Source: Oligoflexia bacterium (GTDB lineage: Bacteria; Bdellovibrionota; Bacteriovoracia; Bacteriovoracales; Bacteriovoracaceae). From it: a DNA stretch of 64,000 bases. Where the stretch lies: the NCBI GenBank assembly GCA_015231955.1, contig JADGAN010000008.1:62001-126000 (forward strand), in the 5' to 3' direction. Below, in pieces: positions 8,108 through 16,189 of the stretch. Positions within the stretch are counted from its first letter, which is position 1. Each line of letters begins with the position of its first letter. The position numbers and the translations under genes were made by a program. The notes beneath the pieces are model-generated. The model was not told where the DNA came from and did not search any database. It saw only the letters and a list, made by a program, of their open reading frames with translations.

Positions 8108-10180
8108 TTATCTTATAGCTGCATTACTTATTTTTGTTTTTATGATGTCCCAACAATTTTCTGGAGAGATTTGCGAATCAGTACATAGGGCCCAATCCTC
8201 CATTTTAAAAATTTGATGATGGATAAAATACTCTTTCCATCCTCCAAGCAAAACATCTCTAAGTTGCATGCCTGTAGAGTTATCTTTTAAAATTTTTAAT
8301 ATTGTGGTCTTATTGGCCAAATAGGTATCTAGTGTCAAGGGTGTATTAAATAGCTTAGGGTTGAGCTCATCGAGTACCTTGCTTGGTATTCCAAAGGGTA
8401 ATAAGACTACCTGCACGTTTTGTGGTAGCAACGATTTATTGTGATTATTATAAGCTTGGCGTAAATCAATCAGCTTACTTAGCTGTGCACCAACAAATGC
8501 TAAAGATTTTTCATCTCCTCGATTACCAAAGGTAATCTCATAATTCACTCCACGAATGCCAAGGTACTCTTTAACAAAATGAGAACCACACTTTATCAAT
8601 AAATCTAATCCTCCTGGAAGAGACAGAGATGTAGCTGTTTTAAAAAAATCTTTTTCTTGAAGAGTATTGGAGAACTGACTAATTTGAAAGCGTGCTCGAT
8701 ATCTCTTTTCTTCGAGTGGATAAAAACTATATTCACTTTCAATCGGATTGTTCTCGCTATTGTTTGTATCAAAATTCACAATACCACTTGCGTCCATGGT
8801 TTGAGGTATAAGCAAGGGACAATCTTTAATGGCAGTGGTGATCTTATTTCCATTTTCATCTGTCAAATCACCTAAACGTAGATCACTTGTATTCAGATGA
8901 ATAATCTTACTATTGAACCCACTAAAATATTTCAAATTGCTATCGCTTCTATTAGAGAGCAGTATGCGACAACTCTCATCATTTTCAAAACGCTCTAATC
9001 CATAAATAAGATCACTACACTCTGCTTGTTGTTCTATAGAGAGAGCATTCGATTGTAGAAACTTTTGCTCACATATTTTCCAGCTGTCTAGTGTAAGTAG
9101 TGGTTTTAATCCTTTCCATAAGAGCGAATAACAACTATTGAGTTCAGCACGAGGGACTCCTGGAAGATTATAAAGATACAAAGTTTGGGCCCGTTGCTGA
9201 TGATAATTGAAAATTCGCTCCCTCAAAGAAAAAATTTGTTCCCAAACCCATCCATTACATTGATCCCCATTTTTTGCACTCTCACTACCCATCCGCTCTA
9301 GACATTGCCGGGAGACTTGCGGAAAATCTTGCTGCCACGAAGAGGTTTCAATAGTCTGTATTCTTCCTCGAGACCCCTCTTGCAAAAATACCAACGCCTT
9401 TTGCAAGAGATTTTCCATTTCTTCTAGCGGCATAATGGCATTGGAGGTGACATCTACCTCTTTAGGTGGAACAATTTGCTTATTACCTAAAGCAGAAAAT
9501 CCCATCCACACCTTACCGTTCAAACCATACTTACGCTCAATATTCTTAATTGCAGTGAAAATTTTTATCTGTTGTACGCCACCATTACCGCCAAGAGTGT
9601 TCCGCATAGCACTTCTAATCTCTTCCTCCACTTTTATGCTAGATGGATTATCTCGTGGATAGGAGATGGCCACATACAAATAAAGAAAAGAGAGATCGCC
9701 TATCGAAGAGATAAATTGATTGCCGCAACTTTGAAAAAAACCATAGAGATCATTATCTAAAAGTTGCAAATACTCAGGAGCTATTCTCGCTTCGCTTCGC
9801 AGAAAACTTTTTTTACTCCTTAACTGAAAAGTGACTACAAATTCAAAAAAATTTTCTATTGGTAAATTTTTTAAATTGCTTTTTGTGGTCTGAATAAATT
9901 GTCGCAAATGAAGATTATCAATGGAATTAAAATCATCCCCCCACAAAACTGCAGTCTGCAAATTACTCTCGCTCTTATAGGTATTCCTACTATCACTGAG
10001 GCAATCGTGAGTTTGATAATTGGAGGATTCTAAACGCAGACCTTTTCCTATAAGGTTATTGCGATTTAATGATGGGAATGTAGGATCAAACTCAATGGAA
10101 AAAGTTGAATTGGCATGCGCAAATTCAGTTAGCATACTAATTACCGTCAATAGAGAGACAACCATCACGTGCATTTTCAT
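8108..10180 (-). CDS. exported tandem-duplicated MACPF-like protein
   Basis: 690 aa from the ATG at 10180, whose A is also the last base of the upstream stop (TGATG), so translation is coupled. A further upstream start at 10213 would spoil the signal peptide (MKMHVMVVSLLTVISM...). Two MACPF-like modules are visible. Module 1 has IGKGLRL plus a Cys at 60, CGNQFISSI (152-160) and TIETSSWQQDFPQ. Module 2 (about 415-690) has CGSHFVKEYL (531-540) with RG 13 residues after the Cys, and VLLGGWKEYF. CGSHF is the most canonical MACPF signature in the array ([YFC]-G-[TS]-H-[YF]). A Cys-rich helical linker (about 300-410) joins them. Two-module MACPF proteins are unusual. It lacks the terminal YCMP. Confidence 0.75.
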   Translation of the reverse strand: MKMHVMVVSLLTVISMLTEFAHANSTFSIEFDPTFPSLNRNNLIGKGLRLESSNYQTHDCLSDSRNTYKSESNLQTAVLWGDDFNSIDNLHLRQFIQTTKSNLKNLPIENFFEFVVTFQLRSKKSFLRSEARIAPEYLQLLDNDLYGFFQSCGNQFISSIGDLSFLYLYVAISYPRDNPSSIKVEEEIRSAMRNTLGGNGGVQQIKIFTAIKNIERKYGLNGKVWMGFSALGNKQIVPPKEVDVTSNAIMPLEEMENLLQKALVFLQEGSRGRIQTIETSSWQQDFPQVSRQCLERMGSESAKNGDQCNGWVWEQIFSLRERIFNYHQQRAQTLYLYNLPGVPRAELNSCYSLLWKGLKPLLTLDSWKICEQKFLQSNALSIEQQAECSDLIYGLERFENDESCRILLSNRSDSNLKYFSGFNSKIIHLNTSDLRLGDLTDENGNKITTAIKDCPLLIPQTMDASGIVNFDTNNSENNPIESEYSFYPLEEKRYRARFQISQFSNTLQEKDFFKTATSLSLPGGLDLLIKCGSHFVKEYLGIRGVNYEITFGNRGDEKSLAFVGAQLSKLIDLRQAYNNHNKSLLPQNVQVVLLPFGIPSKVLDELNPKLFNTPLTLDTYLANKTTILKILKDNSTGMQLRDVLLGGWKEYFIHHQIFKMEDWALCTDSQISPENCWDIIKTKISNAAIR

Positions 10181-11607
10181 CAATAGATACTCTCTACTTT
10201 TACAGGCATACAATAAGTATTTACTATCAATTCAAAAGGAATTTTATTATTTAAGTCATTGTCCAATTTTTGGCAGATAGGAATTTCACCATAAGTAATA
10301 GTGGCATACTTACCTCTTAAATTGTCCAAACAAATTTGCATCTCTTTTCGGAACTCTAAAGATTCTTGATGTAGTTGATAAATGCGCGCTTGAGATAATA
10401 TCGAACGTAAGCGTCCTAGACTCACTTGCTTATCTTTGCTAGCAGGGAATTTTAAATTATAAAAAAAAGTCTTCTCAGTGTCGTAACTTTCAATGGCATC
10501 AGCGGCCACCCCCATACTGCGTGCGCGCTCTATCACCTCGTCAGCAATAGGATAAGTGTTGCGAAGGTATTCCGAACAACGTTTGGTGTATGCTAACGCT
10601 TCCACCATTTGCTGAGCATTTTGTTTCAGTTGTGCAACAAATTCTAAGTTCTCTTTAGTATAAATCATGCCCAGCGATTCACTACTATGCTCTCCCAGCA
10701 TTTGCTGAAAAAAAGGAAACTCTCCCCACGGAACTACCTCTATACTGGAGATTAATCCAGCATTAGGATCACTCATAAATTTTACAACTTCATGTAAGGT
10801 TTCCCTGAATTCTGACAGGTCTTTGGGAAAAAGATTTAACCCTTTCTCATCGCCTATGCCAACGCCTACGCCCACACCAGATACATCGCCAATTCCCATC
10901 AGGCGAAATCGTATACTTAAATTATCAAAATTTTCGTTACTTGGATTAGGATTACTACTTTCTAGCTTGCTTAAACTTAAAATTAACTTTTCGGCCATCT
11001 CTTCCTTATTACTACGATCCTCCGTAGTCGCATCAAAACTTAAAAGTCCCAGAAAAGTTGAATACCTTCCTATAGAGCGAATATAGTTGGTTCCGCACGC
11101 CTCATAAAAACGTTGTAACTGATCTTTGTTTTGCAATAATGCCGTCGCCTCTGGCGCTAACTTGGAGTTGGATTCATCAAGAGAGTAGTAATAACTTTTA
11201 ACTTTTATAGATACAAAAACGTGCACCCGCTTTTTATTGGTTACATTGGGTAAAATTTCATTTCCTCCAATATGTTCAAGAATAAAATCTCTCATATGGT
11301 AGGAAATTAAATCACTCCCCGTGCGTAAGCGATCTAATAAATTATTATAACCTCTCTCATTAGTAATTGAATGATGATATTCAACATCGATATCACTACT
11401 TTGGCGCGTATGATTTATACTGCTAAAGCATTGGGCGTAAGGTTTATTATTTAAAAAAGAGTAACCCCTTCCTAACTCGAGTGCGCTTCCCATCTGCAAA
11501 ATTCGGGTATCATCAATAATAAATGCAGAAAGATTAAAACTCCATAATGTCAGATATAGCATTAGCACAAAAGGATACAAGCAATTAAGATAGCAGTTCG
11601 CACGCAT
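10180..11607 (-). CDS. exported MACPF-like protein, first gene of the array
   Basis: 475 aa with an N-terminal hydrophobic segment (about 10-28) for export. Motifs: LGRGYSF (45-51), Cys at 60, KSYYYSLDESNSK, CGTNYIRSIGRYS (171-183), a Gly/Val-rich stretch near 240, VVPWGEFPFFQ, and a terminal YCMPVKVESIY. CGTN-Y is one residue from the classic MACPF G-T-H-Y signature. It is more divergent from paralogues 1-3 than they are from each other. AAGGA lies just upstream of the ATG and a TATAAT box at 11634-11639, so this is probably the promoter-proximal gene. Its stop overlaps the next start. The Gly/Val block (DVSGVGVGVGIGDEKG) lies where membrane-spanning hairpins occur in MACPF folds, but that placement is speculative. 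Confidence 0.72.
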   Translation of the reverse strand: MRANCYLNCLYPFVLMLYLTLWSFNLSAFIIDDTRILQMGSALELGRGYSFLNNKPYAQCFSSINHTRQSSDIDVEYHHSITNERGYNNLLDRLRTGSDLISYHMRDFILEHIGGNEILPNVTNKKRVHVFVSIKVKSYYYSLDESNSKLAPEATALLQNKDQLQRFYEACGTNYIRSIGRYSTFLGLLSFDATTEDRSNKEEMAEKLILSLSKLESSNPNPSNENFDNLSIRFRLMGIGDVSGVGVGVGIGDEKGLNLFPKDLSEFRETLHEVVKFMSDPNAGLISSIEVVPWGEFPFFQQMLGEHSSESLGMIYTKENLEFVAQLKQNAQQMVEALAYTKRCSEYLRNTYPIADEVIERARSMGVAADAIESYDTEKTFFYNLKFPASKDKQVSLGRLRSILSQARIYQLHQESLEFRKEMQICLDNLRGKYATITYGEIPICQKLDNDLNNKIPFELIVNTYCMPVKVESIY

Positions 11608-11633
11608 AAAGAAAGTTCCTTAAGTTCAGTAGC

Positions 11634-11639
11634 ATTATA
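11634..11639 (-). promoter_or_regulatory. putative -10 box of the MACPF-like array
   Basis: A perfect TATAAT on the minus strand lies 27 bp upstream of the ATG at 11607, leaving room for a short leader with AAGGA. No good -35 hexamer is seen at 16-18 bp, so either an activator or another sigma factor is used, or the match is chance in AT-rich DNA. Confidence 0.35.
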
Positions 11640-12090
11640 TTTATTGAGAGAAATCAAACGTGGAAAAAGAGATCAAAAGCACAAGCTTGCATAGCAACAA
11701 GCCAGTGAGCACATTTGAGTAAATATAAGAGATTTTTTCTGAATGTAAAATATTTTCTTGCTTAAAACCGATAAAAAGCACTCTTCACCTTTTTTAATTT
11801 TTCAATTCAAATTAAAAACTTAAAACTTTTTCTCGCGAACAAAACCAACATCAACGCAGACAATCGTCAATAACGCTTATAAAATCCTAGCAAGAAATAT
11901 AAATAATCATTGCCTTTTTGTAGTCATTAGTGAGATAAATTTTCTTTTTCAAAATTTCCTACATTAAAATTAAATTTTCATTGAACAAAACATACTTTGA
12001 ATAACACAGTGAGGAGTTCTCTTATAAAAAAAATATTTTAATAGGCTTAGGTAAATAATAAAGCATCAAAAAAACAAAAAGGAGTAGTTT
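11640..12090. other. 451-bp divergent intergenic region, no gene seen
   Basis: This very AT-rich stretch separates the minus-strand MACPF-like array from the plus-strand fibre operon, so it must hold or border both promoters. I see no reading frame with a ribosome-binding site and no strong hairpin. TTGAAC at 11981-11986 and TATAAA at 12023-12028 are weak promoter-like hexamers for the plus strand, but not at a standard spacing. AAGGAG at 12079-12084 serves the gene at 12091. A shared regulator-binding site here would couple both operons. Confidence 0.5.
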
Positions 12091-12405
12091 ATGAAAAAGG
12101 CAATTTCATTATCAGTAATGTGTGCGTTAATTACAAATGTAGCAATCGCCGCCAAGGATCCCATTATCAAAAACGAGAATGGAACAATTGTTATGGAAAC
12201 AGCAGCAGATGTGAAAGTTATCACTCCTAATGAAACATTTGAATTGCGCACAGAAATCCAAAAACTAAGAAATGAGATCGCACAATTAAAAGAAGATGAC
12301 AAAAACAACAAAGAGGAGATGAATAAACAACTTGTTCCTATAAAAAATGACCTTATTTACGTTAAAGGTCAAGTAAACGGTCCCTTCAAGCGTAGGCCCA
12401 ATTAA
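12091..12405 (+). CDS. small exported coiled-coil protein (stalk type B)
   Basis: 104 aa. The signal peptide is MKKAISLSVMCALITNVAIA. The mature protein begins KDPIIKNENGTIVMETAADVKV and then forms a heptad coiled coil (ELRTEIQKLRNEIAQLKEDD, about 51-70) with a basic tail ending FKRRPN. Its N-terminal P-I-I-K-x-x-x-x-x-[IV]-x-M-E pattern recurs in the protein at 13922. It has no Cys after the signal and no globular head, so it may be a stalk-only subunit that oligomerises with the others. AAGGAG lies 6 nt upstream of the start. It is the first gene of a five-gene plus-strand operon. Confidence 0.65.
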   Translation: MKKAISLSVMCALITNVAIAAKDPIIKNENGTIVMETAADVKVITPNETFELRTEIQKLRNEIAQLKEDDKNNKEEMNKQLVPIKNDLIYVKGQVNGPFKRRPN

Positions 12406-12476
12406 TTTTTTTAGTAATTAATAATTATTACAGTATCTACTCAATATGGACGCCATTTGCGCCAATGGAGATTTTT

Positions 12477-13112
12477 ATGCTCAAAAATCTGAAAAAAAGG
12501 CCCTACACCTTTATTACCAGTTTATTTCTTTTTTGCTTATGCATGGTAATGGATCTTACAGCAGTAGAGTCCATTAGCTGTACTAACCAAAATATCAATA
12601 GTTGTATCAATGGTGTAATCACGAAACTTAATGAAGTGATTCAGGAAAATAATCGCTTAAAACAAAAAGCCGATGCTACCACTGTTTACAACATATCTCC
12701 TAGTGATTCTATCACAATGCCAAATAGTGATGGCACTTGGAGTGCTGTTAGTGGCATGATACAGGAGTTTGATTTACCAATAAAATCCAAAGTGTTATTT
12801 TTTTATTCGTTAACCATCTCAAGCACTGAAGATGCAAGTGGAGCATGGGTTGCAACACGAGTAAGTGTTGACGGGATACCACTGATGACCTCTGGTCGGC
12901 ATGTACAACCGCTGCCCTATGACCTTGTTAAAAACAGTACAGATATTTCAATAGCAGCACAAGACATGAAGATACTGGAGGCCGGTCATCATAAAATCGA
13001 ATTGCAGTGGCGTGCTAATGGCGGAAAATGGATGCAACTTGGCAATAGCGCCAATGCTTCTTATGGAGGTGTTAGCGGCAGAACCTTGTCCATCGTTCTA
13101 TTACCTAATTAA
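12477..13112 (+). CDS. exported stalk-and-head protein (stalk A, jelly-roll-like head)
   Basis: 211 aa from the ATG at 12477, chosen because GGAG lies 6 nt upstream and the protein then starts with a clean signal peptide; the ATG at 12465 overlaps that site. The mature part begins with SCTNQNINSC and a heptad stretch (ITKLNEVIQENNRLKQK), which suggests a disulfide-stabilised coiled-coil stalk. The C-terminal 130-140 residues look all-beta (TWSAVSGMIQEFDL, KVLFFYSLTIS, HHKIELQWRA, GRTLSIVLLPN). This resembles C1q/TNF-like trimeric heads in strand pattern, though no family was confirmed. The gene at 14568 is a clear paralogue. A role as an adhesive fibre is inferred. Confidence 0.65.
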   Translation: MLKNLKKRPYTFITSLFLFCLCMVMDLTAVESISCTNQNINSCINGVITKLNEVIQENNRLKQKADATTVYNISPSDSITMPNSDGTWSAVSGMIQEFDLPIKSKVLFFYSLTISSTEDASGAWVATRVSVDGIPLMTSGRHVQPLPYDLVKNSTDISIAAQDMKILEAGHHKIELQWRANGGKWMQLGNSANASYGGVSGRTLSIVLLPN

Positions 13113-13124
13113 AGGAATAAAAAA

Positions 13125-13898
13125 ATGAGAAAAAATATTCTAGTAATAGTGGCATTATGCTTGACCAGTGTGAACTTTCACATAGCTTCGGCGTCCACAA
13201 ATTTAGCAACAATTGATTGCAATGCTGTTAGTATTCCAATCAAAGAGTGTTTGCATAAAATAATTACTCACGTCAATGCTCTCGTCACCGAAAATAACTC
13301 CCTTACTGAAGAGGTGAATCAACTAAGATCAGATTTGGCAATTTTGCAAAACAAAGAGGCCTTTCATGAATTTAAAATTGGAGGTGATCCTAATTATTTT
13401 TATCCTGTATGGTTTCAAGATTTGAGTAGTTGTTGGGCCGCAGGAGAGAGTCGTCTAACCATTGCACGCGCAAACGTCCACGCAGATGGACAAATTAAGG
13501 GATCTATGGTTGCACGGTTTGTATATCACGGCAGTGGTTGGGGACATCAATCTGACTATTTGGAAATGGCAATAAACAACAGCCCAGGATCTGCCTATGT
13601 ATATTCTGATTTCATTGCAGATATTTCATTGGCATATCATTCTCTTCCTGGATTAGCAGTCTGGCTGAGAGGAGGCCTTACTTATGGTTACAAAGGAAAT
13701 TGTACACAAGCACCAAAGTTTGATGTTGATAACGATCTGTACATTTATGGTGATTTATTTTTTCAAAAAACCAACGTTATAAAAACTACTGTTAGCAATT
13801 TAAAAAACAAGGGATGGAGGCAAGTAAGAACGACTGGCGGCCCTGCAAACATAAATGATCTCATCTGGGGTGTAATAGATAGTATACGAGAAGATTAA
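13125..13898 (+). CDS. exported stalk-and-head protein (stalk A, different head)
   Basis: 257 aa. The signal peptide ends near ASA (residues 21-24). A Cys pair (DCNAVSIPIKEC) precedes a coiled coil (HKIITHVNALVTENNSL and onward), matching the stalk of the genes at 12477 and 14568. The head (about 80-257) is different: GGDPNYFYPVWF, a Trp-rich strand set (GSGWGHQSDYLEM), AVWLRGGLTYGY and a closing VRTTGGPANINDL. I do not recognise the head family; it looks all-beta and could bind a ligand. It starts 12 bp after the previous stop with AAAGGA upstream, so it is in the same operon. Heads differing on a shared stalk suggest mix-and-match fibres. Confidence 0.62.
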   Translation: MRKNILVIVALCLTSVNFHIASASTNLATIDCNAVSIPIKECLHKIITHVNALVTENNSLTEEVNQLRSDLAILQNKEAFHEFKIGGDPNYFYPVWFQDLSSCWAAGESRLTIARANVHADGQIKGSMVARFVYHGSGWGHQSDYLEMAINNSPGSAYVYSDFIADISLAYHSLPGLAVWLRGGLTYGYKGNCTQAPKFDVDNDLYIYGDLFFQKTNVIKTTVSNLKNKGWRQVRTTGGPANINDLIWGVIDSIRED

Positions 13899-13921
13899 CA
13901 AAAAAAAGGAGTGTATTTATC

Positions 13922-14539
13922 ATGAAAAATTTAATTATCATATCGTTACTACTAACCATAAGTACCGTTTGTAGAGCAGAGGATATTCGCCCGCTTCCAA
14001 TTATCAAGAGTGATCACAATGTTTTGATTATGGAAAATGTAGAAGATATTCTTATTAAGGCCAAAGCAAGCGATTCTAATGGGACTAAAATTCTAGAAAA
14101 GATTAACTCTCTGAACGGAGTAATCAACAATCAGCAACAGCTGATTGAGTCTTTGCAGACAAAAATCAATGATTTTGGAAATTTTGAAATATTCCGCTGT
14201 AACAATATTTTATATAACTGCACCCCTAAAGAGTGCTTGCAACACTGTTTGTCCCAACATAAGCGAATGGTAACCATTGACGATCTCTTGAAATGGGCAG
14301 CAAAAGGACAAGATTATTGTAATGGTATGTGGGCGCTTACAGGATTAAATGATTTGATTAGTGGGTTTCCAATGTTTCGTAATAGAACTACTTCGGGATG
14401 TGGAGAAATAAATACTGGTGATGTGCCACGAATTATCGGAATTGGCGTAAATTTTGATTGGGAAGGGAGACAGAAATTATCTAATGGTGATGTTACTACG
14501 ACTAGAAACAAATCCGATTGCGCATGCATTGCTCGTTAA
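13922..14539 (+). CDS. exported stalk-and-head protein (stalk B, Cys-rich head)
   Basis: 205 aa. The signal peptide is about residues 1-19 (ending CRA). The stalk begins IRPLPIIKSDHNVLIMENVED, like the protein at 12091, then a coiled coil (ILEKINSLNGVINNQQQLIE). The head (about 90-205) has about ten Cys residues (FRCNNILYNC, KECLQHC, DYCNGMW, SGCGEIN, DCACIAR) and the phrase MWALTGLND, which suggests a compact disulfide-rich, possibly lectin-like fold. The family is not recognised. GGAG lies 10 nt before the start. It is the fourth gene of the operon and shares the export and oligomerisation design of its neighbours. Confidence 0.6.
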   Translation: MKNLIIISLLLTISTVCRAEDIRPLPIIKSDHNVLIMENVEDILIKAKASDSNGTKILEKINSLNGVINNQQQLIESLQTKINDFGNFEIFRCNNILYNCTPKECLQHCLSQHKRMVTIDDLLKWAAKGQDYCNGMWALTGLNDLISGFPMFRNRTTSGCGEINTGDVPRIIGIGVNFDWEGRQKLSNGDVTTTRNKSDCACIAR

Positions 14540-14567
14540 GCAAATAACAATAAACAAGGAAAATTCC

Positions 14568-15233
14568 ATGTTAAAAAGCAATCAGTTTTTAAAAAAAAAT
14601 TTACTAGCGATATTACTTCTGATTCCAATACTAATTATCAGTAGTGATCGCAATTTTGCATCGGACACTATAAGAGAAGAGACCATTGCTCCTGTTAGTT
14701 GTACTAACCAACAGCTAAATAGTTGCATCAATAATATCATTACCAAGTTGAATGTGGTAATTCAGGAAAATAACACTTTAAAACAAAAAATGCAGGCCAC
14801 AAACATTTACAGTGTATCTCCAGATACCCCAACAGAAACTCCCACCAAGGATGGTGCTTGGAGTGTAATTGATGGAATGGTAAAAGAGATCGACTTAACG
14901 ATGCCTTCAAAAGTGTTGATCTTTTATTCTTTGACTGTATCTGCAATCGAAAGTGCTGTTGCTGGATGGGTGGCCACTCGCTTATTGATTAATAACAATC
15001 CGGTTATGACATCAGGACGTGTAGTACAACTACATCCGGGGAGCATACTAGAAGACAGTACAGATACATTATTAGCAGCTCAAGAGATGCAACTCTTACC
15101 GGCCGGTCACCATAAGATTGAACTGCAGTGGCGTGCAACAGGATGTAAGTGGAAACAGTGGGCCAGTGCCTGGTATGGGCATGGAGGACTTGGCGGTAGA
15201 ACTTTGTCCATAGTCGTATTACCTGCACCGTAA
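14568..15233 (+). CDS. exported stalk-and-head protein, paralogue of the one at 12477
   Basis: 221 aa from the ATG at 14568 (AAGGA 8 nt upstream); the frame is open further upstream, but that part overlaps the previous gene and lacks a signal peptide. The signal peptide is followed by SCTNQQLNSC, the stalk ITKLNVVIQENNTLKQK, and a jelly-roll-like head (GAWSVIDGMVKEID, KVLIFYSLTVS, GWVATRLLINNNPVMTSGR, HHKIELQWRA, GRTLSIVVLP). It is very similar to the gene at 12477 over its whole length, including the stalk Cys pair, so the operon holds a duplicated pair flanking two different proteins. The pair could form homo- or heterotrimers. Confidence 0.65.
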   Translation: MLKSNQFLKKNLLAILLLIPILIISSDRNFASDTIREETIAPVSCTNQQLNSCINNIITKLNVVIQENNTLKQKMQATNIYSVSPDTPTETPTKDGAWSVIDGMVKEIDLTMPSKVLIFYSLTVSAIESAVAGWVATRLLINNNPVMTSGRVVQLHPGSILEDSTDTLLAAQEMQLLPAGHHKIELQWRATGCKWKQWASAWYGHGGLGGRTLSIVVLPAP

Positions 15234-15237
15234 GCCA

Positions 15238-15254
15238 AGAAGGCCCTCCCTTCT
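15238..15254 (+). terminator. putative terminator of the fibre operon
   Basis: Five bases after the stop of the last fibre gene, AGAAGG (15238-15243) and CCTTCT (15249-15254) form a 6-bp stem with a 5-nt loop. Only a short T-run (TTTT at about 15263) follows, so it is a weak intrinsic terminator at best. Confidence 0.35.
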
Positions 15255-15364
15255 CTTCGGAGTTTTAGCTTGAGAAAATTAAAACTATAACAATAGTAAA
15301 TAGGATGATTTTATTTTTCATAAATCGACTCTTTTATTAATTAATGTTGGTTGATTTTATTTAT

Positions 15365-16165
15365 CTATAATTTTATTTTCCCCCGTTTCTTTAGTTCTTC
15401 TATGATGCTTTCAAATTGACTAATCGGATAAGCTCCTCGCAGAGGAACTCCATTGATGATAAAGCCTGGAGTGCCTTGAAATCCAAAAGCGGTGGCCTCT
15501 TTTTTATCCTCTTCAATACGATCAGCAACCTGTTTAGAATTTAAATCTGTTGCAAGTTTATTCAAATCTGCACCGATTTTTTTTGCTAATGTTTTCAAGT
15601 AAGCTTCACCTTGTGCAATTAACTCTTTTTGATTATTAAAAAGCTCATCATGAAATTTCCAGGCCTTTTCAAAATCTTGCATCCGGATCGCCTCATAATA
15701 CTTAGCAGAGATAAGTGCTTTAGAATGAAAATCGAGAGGAAGATGTTTATAGATGAATTGAATTTTAGTGGAGTATTTTTTTCGAAGCTCCTCAACTGTT
15801 TTTGCACCTCGACTACAGTATGGGCATTCAAAATCTGAATATTCTACGATTACGATAGGAGCATCTTTGGGGCCTCGAATATTTTCATCCACGCGAATTT
15901 TGGGCGCGAGCGGTTTTTCAAAAGCACTCTCTAGCTCTTTTTTACTCTCTTCCTCTTGTTGTTTTCCCATTTCTTGTTGAGCGGTTCTTGCTGCTTCCTG
16001 TAGCGCCTCTATGAATTCTAGTGGTCTTGCCTTGATCACGGATATAATGACAGAGGGGTCTTCAGCAATAACTTTTTTCATGCTCTCTTTCAGCTGTTTT
16101 TCTGTTGTACAACTGAAAAGTAAAAAAGAGACGCAAATTAATGGAATACTCAGTAACTGTTTCAT
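15365..16165 (-). CDS. DsbA/BdbD-like thiol oxidoreductase lipoprotein
   Basis: 266 aa. A lipobox LLFSC places the lipidated Cys at 19. An alpha-helical, charged linker (20-90) leads to a thioredoxin-fold domain with the CPYC active site (114-117) in VEYSDFECPYC, and a cis-Pro loop GTPGFIINGVPLRG near the C-terminus. The long helical insert between active site and cis-Pro is typical of DsbA-type proteins. The family oxidises or isomerises disulfides in exported proteins at the membrane surface. That fits its neighbourhood: the fibre and MACPF-like proteins next door carry conserved Cys residues. It converges with the fibre operon. Which redox partner recycles it is not visible. Confidence 0.85.
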   Translation of the reverse strand: MKQLLSIPLICVSFLLFSCTTEKQLKESMKKVIAEDPSVIISVIKARPLEFIEALQEAARTAQQEMGKQQEEESKKELESAFEKPLAPKIRVDENIRGPKDAPIVIVEYSDFECPYCSRGAKTVEELRKKYSTKIQFIYKHLPLDFHSKALISAKYYEAIRMQDFEKAWKFHDELFNNQKELIAQGEAYLKTLAKKIGADLNKLATDLNSKQVADRIEEDKKEATAFGFQGTPGFIINGVPLRGAYPISQFESIIEELKKRGKIKL

Positions 16166-16189
16166 AACGATTGCTCCTAAAATTAACTC

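Noticed and set aside
9435-9662. Plus-strand frames antisense to the MACPF-like array
   Set aside because: They lack ribosome-binding sites and family matches and lie wholly inside well-supported genes.
8108-10213. Start at 10213 for the two-module protein
   Set aside because: It would put 11 extra residues before the signal peptide; the coupled TGATG start at 10180 is better.
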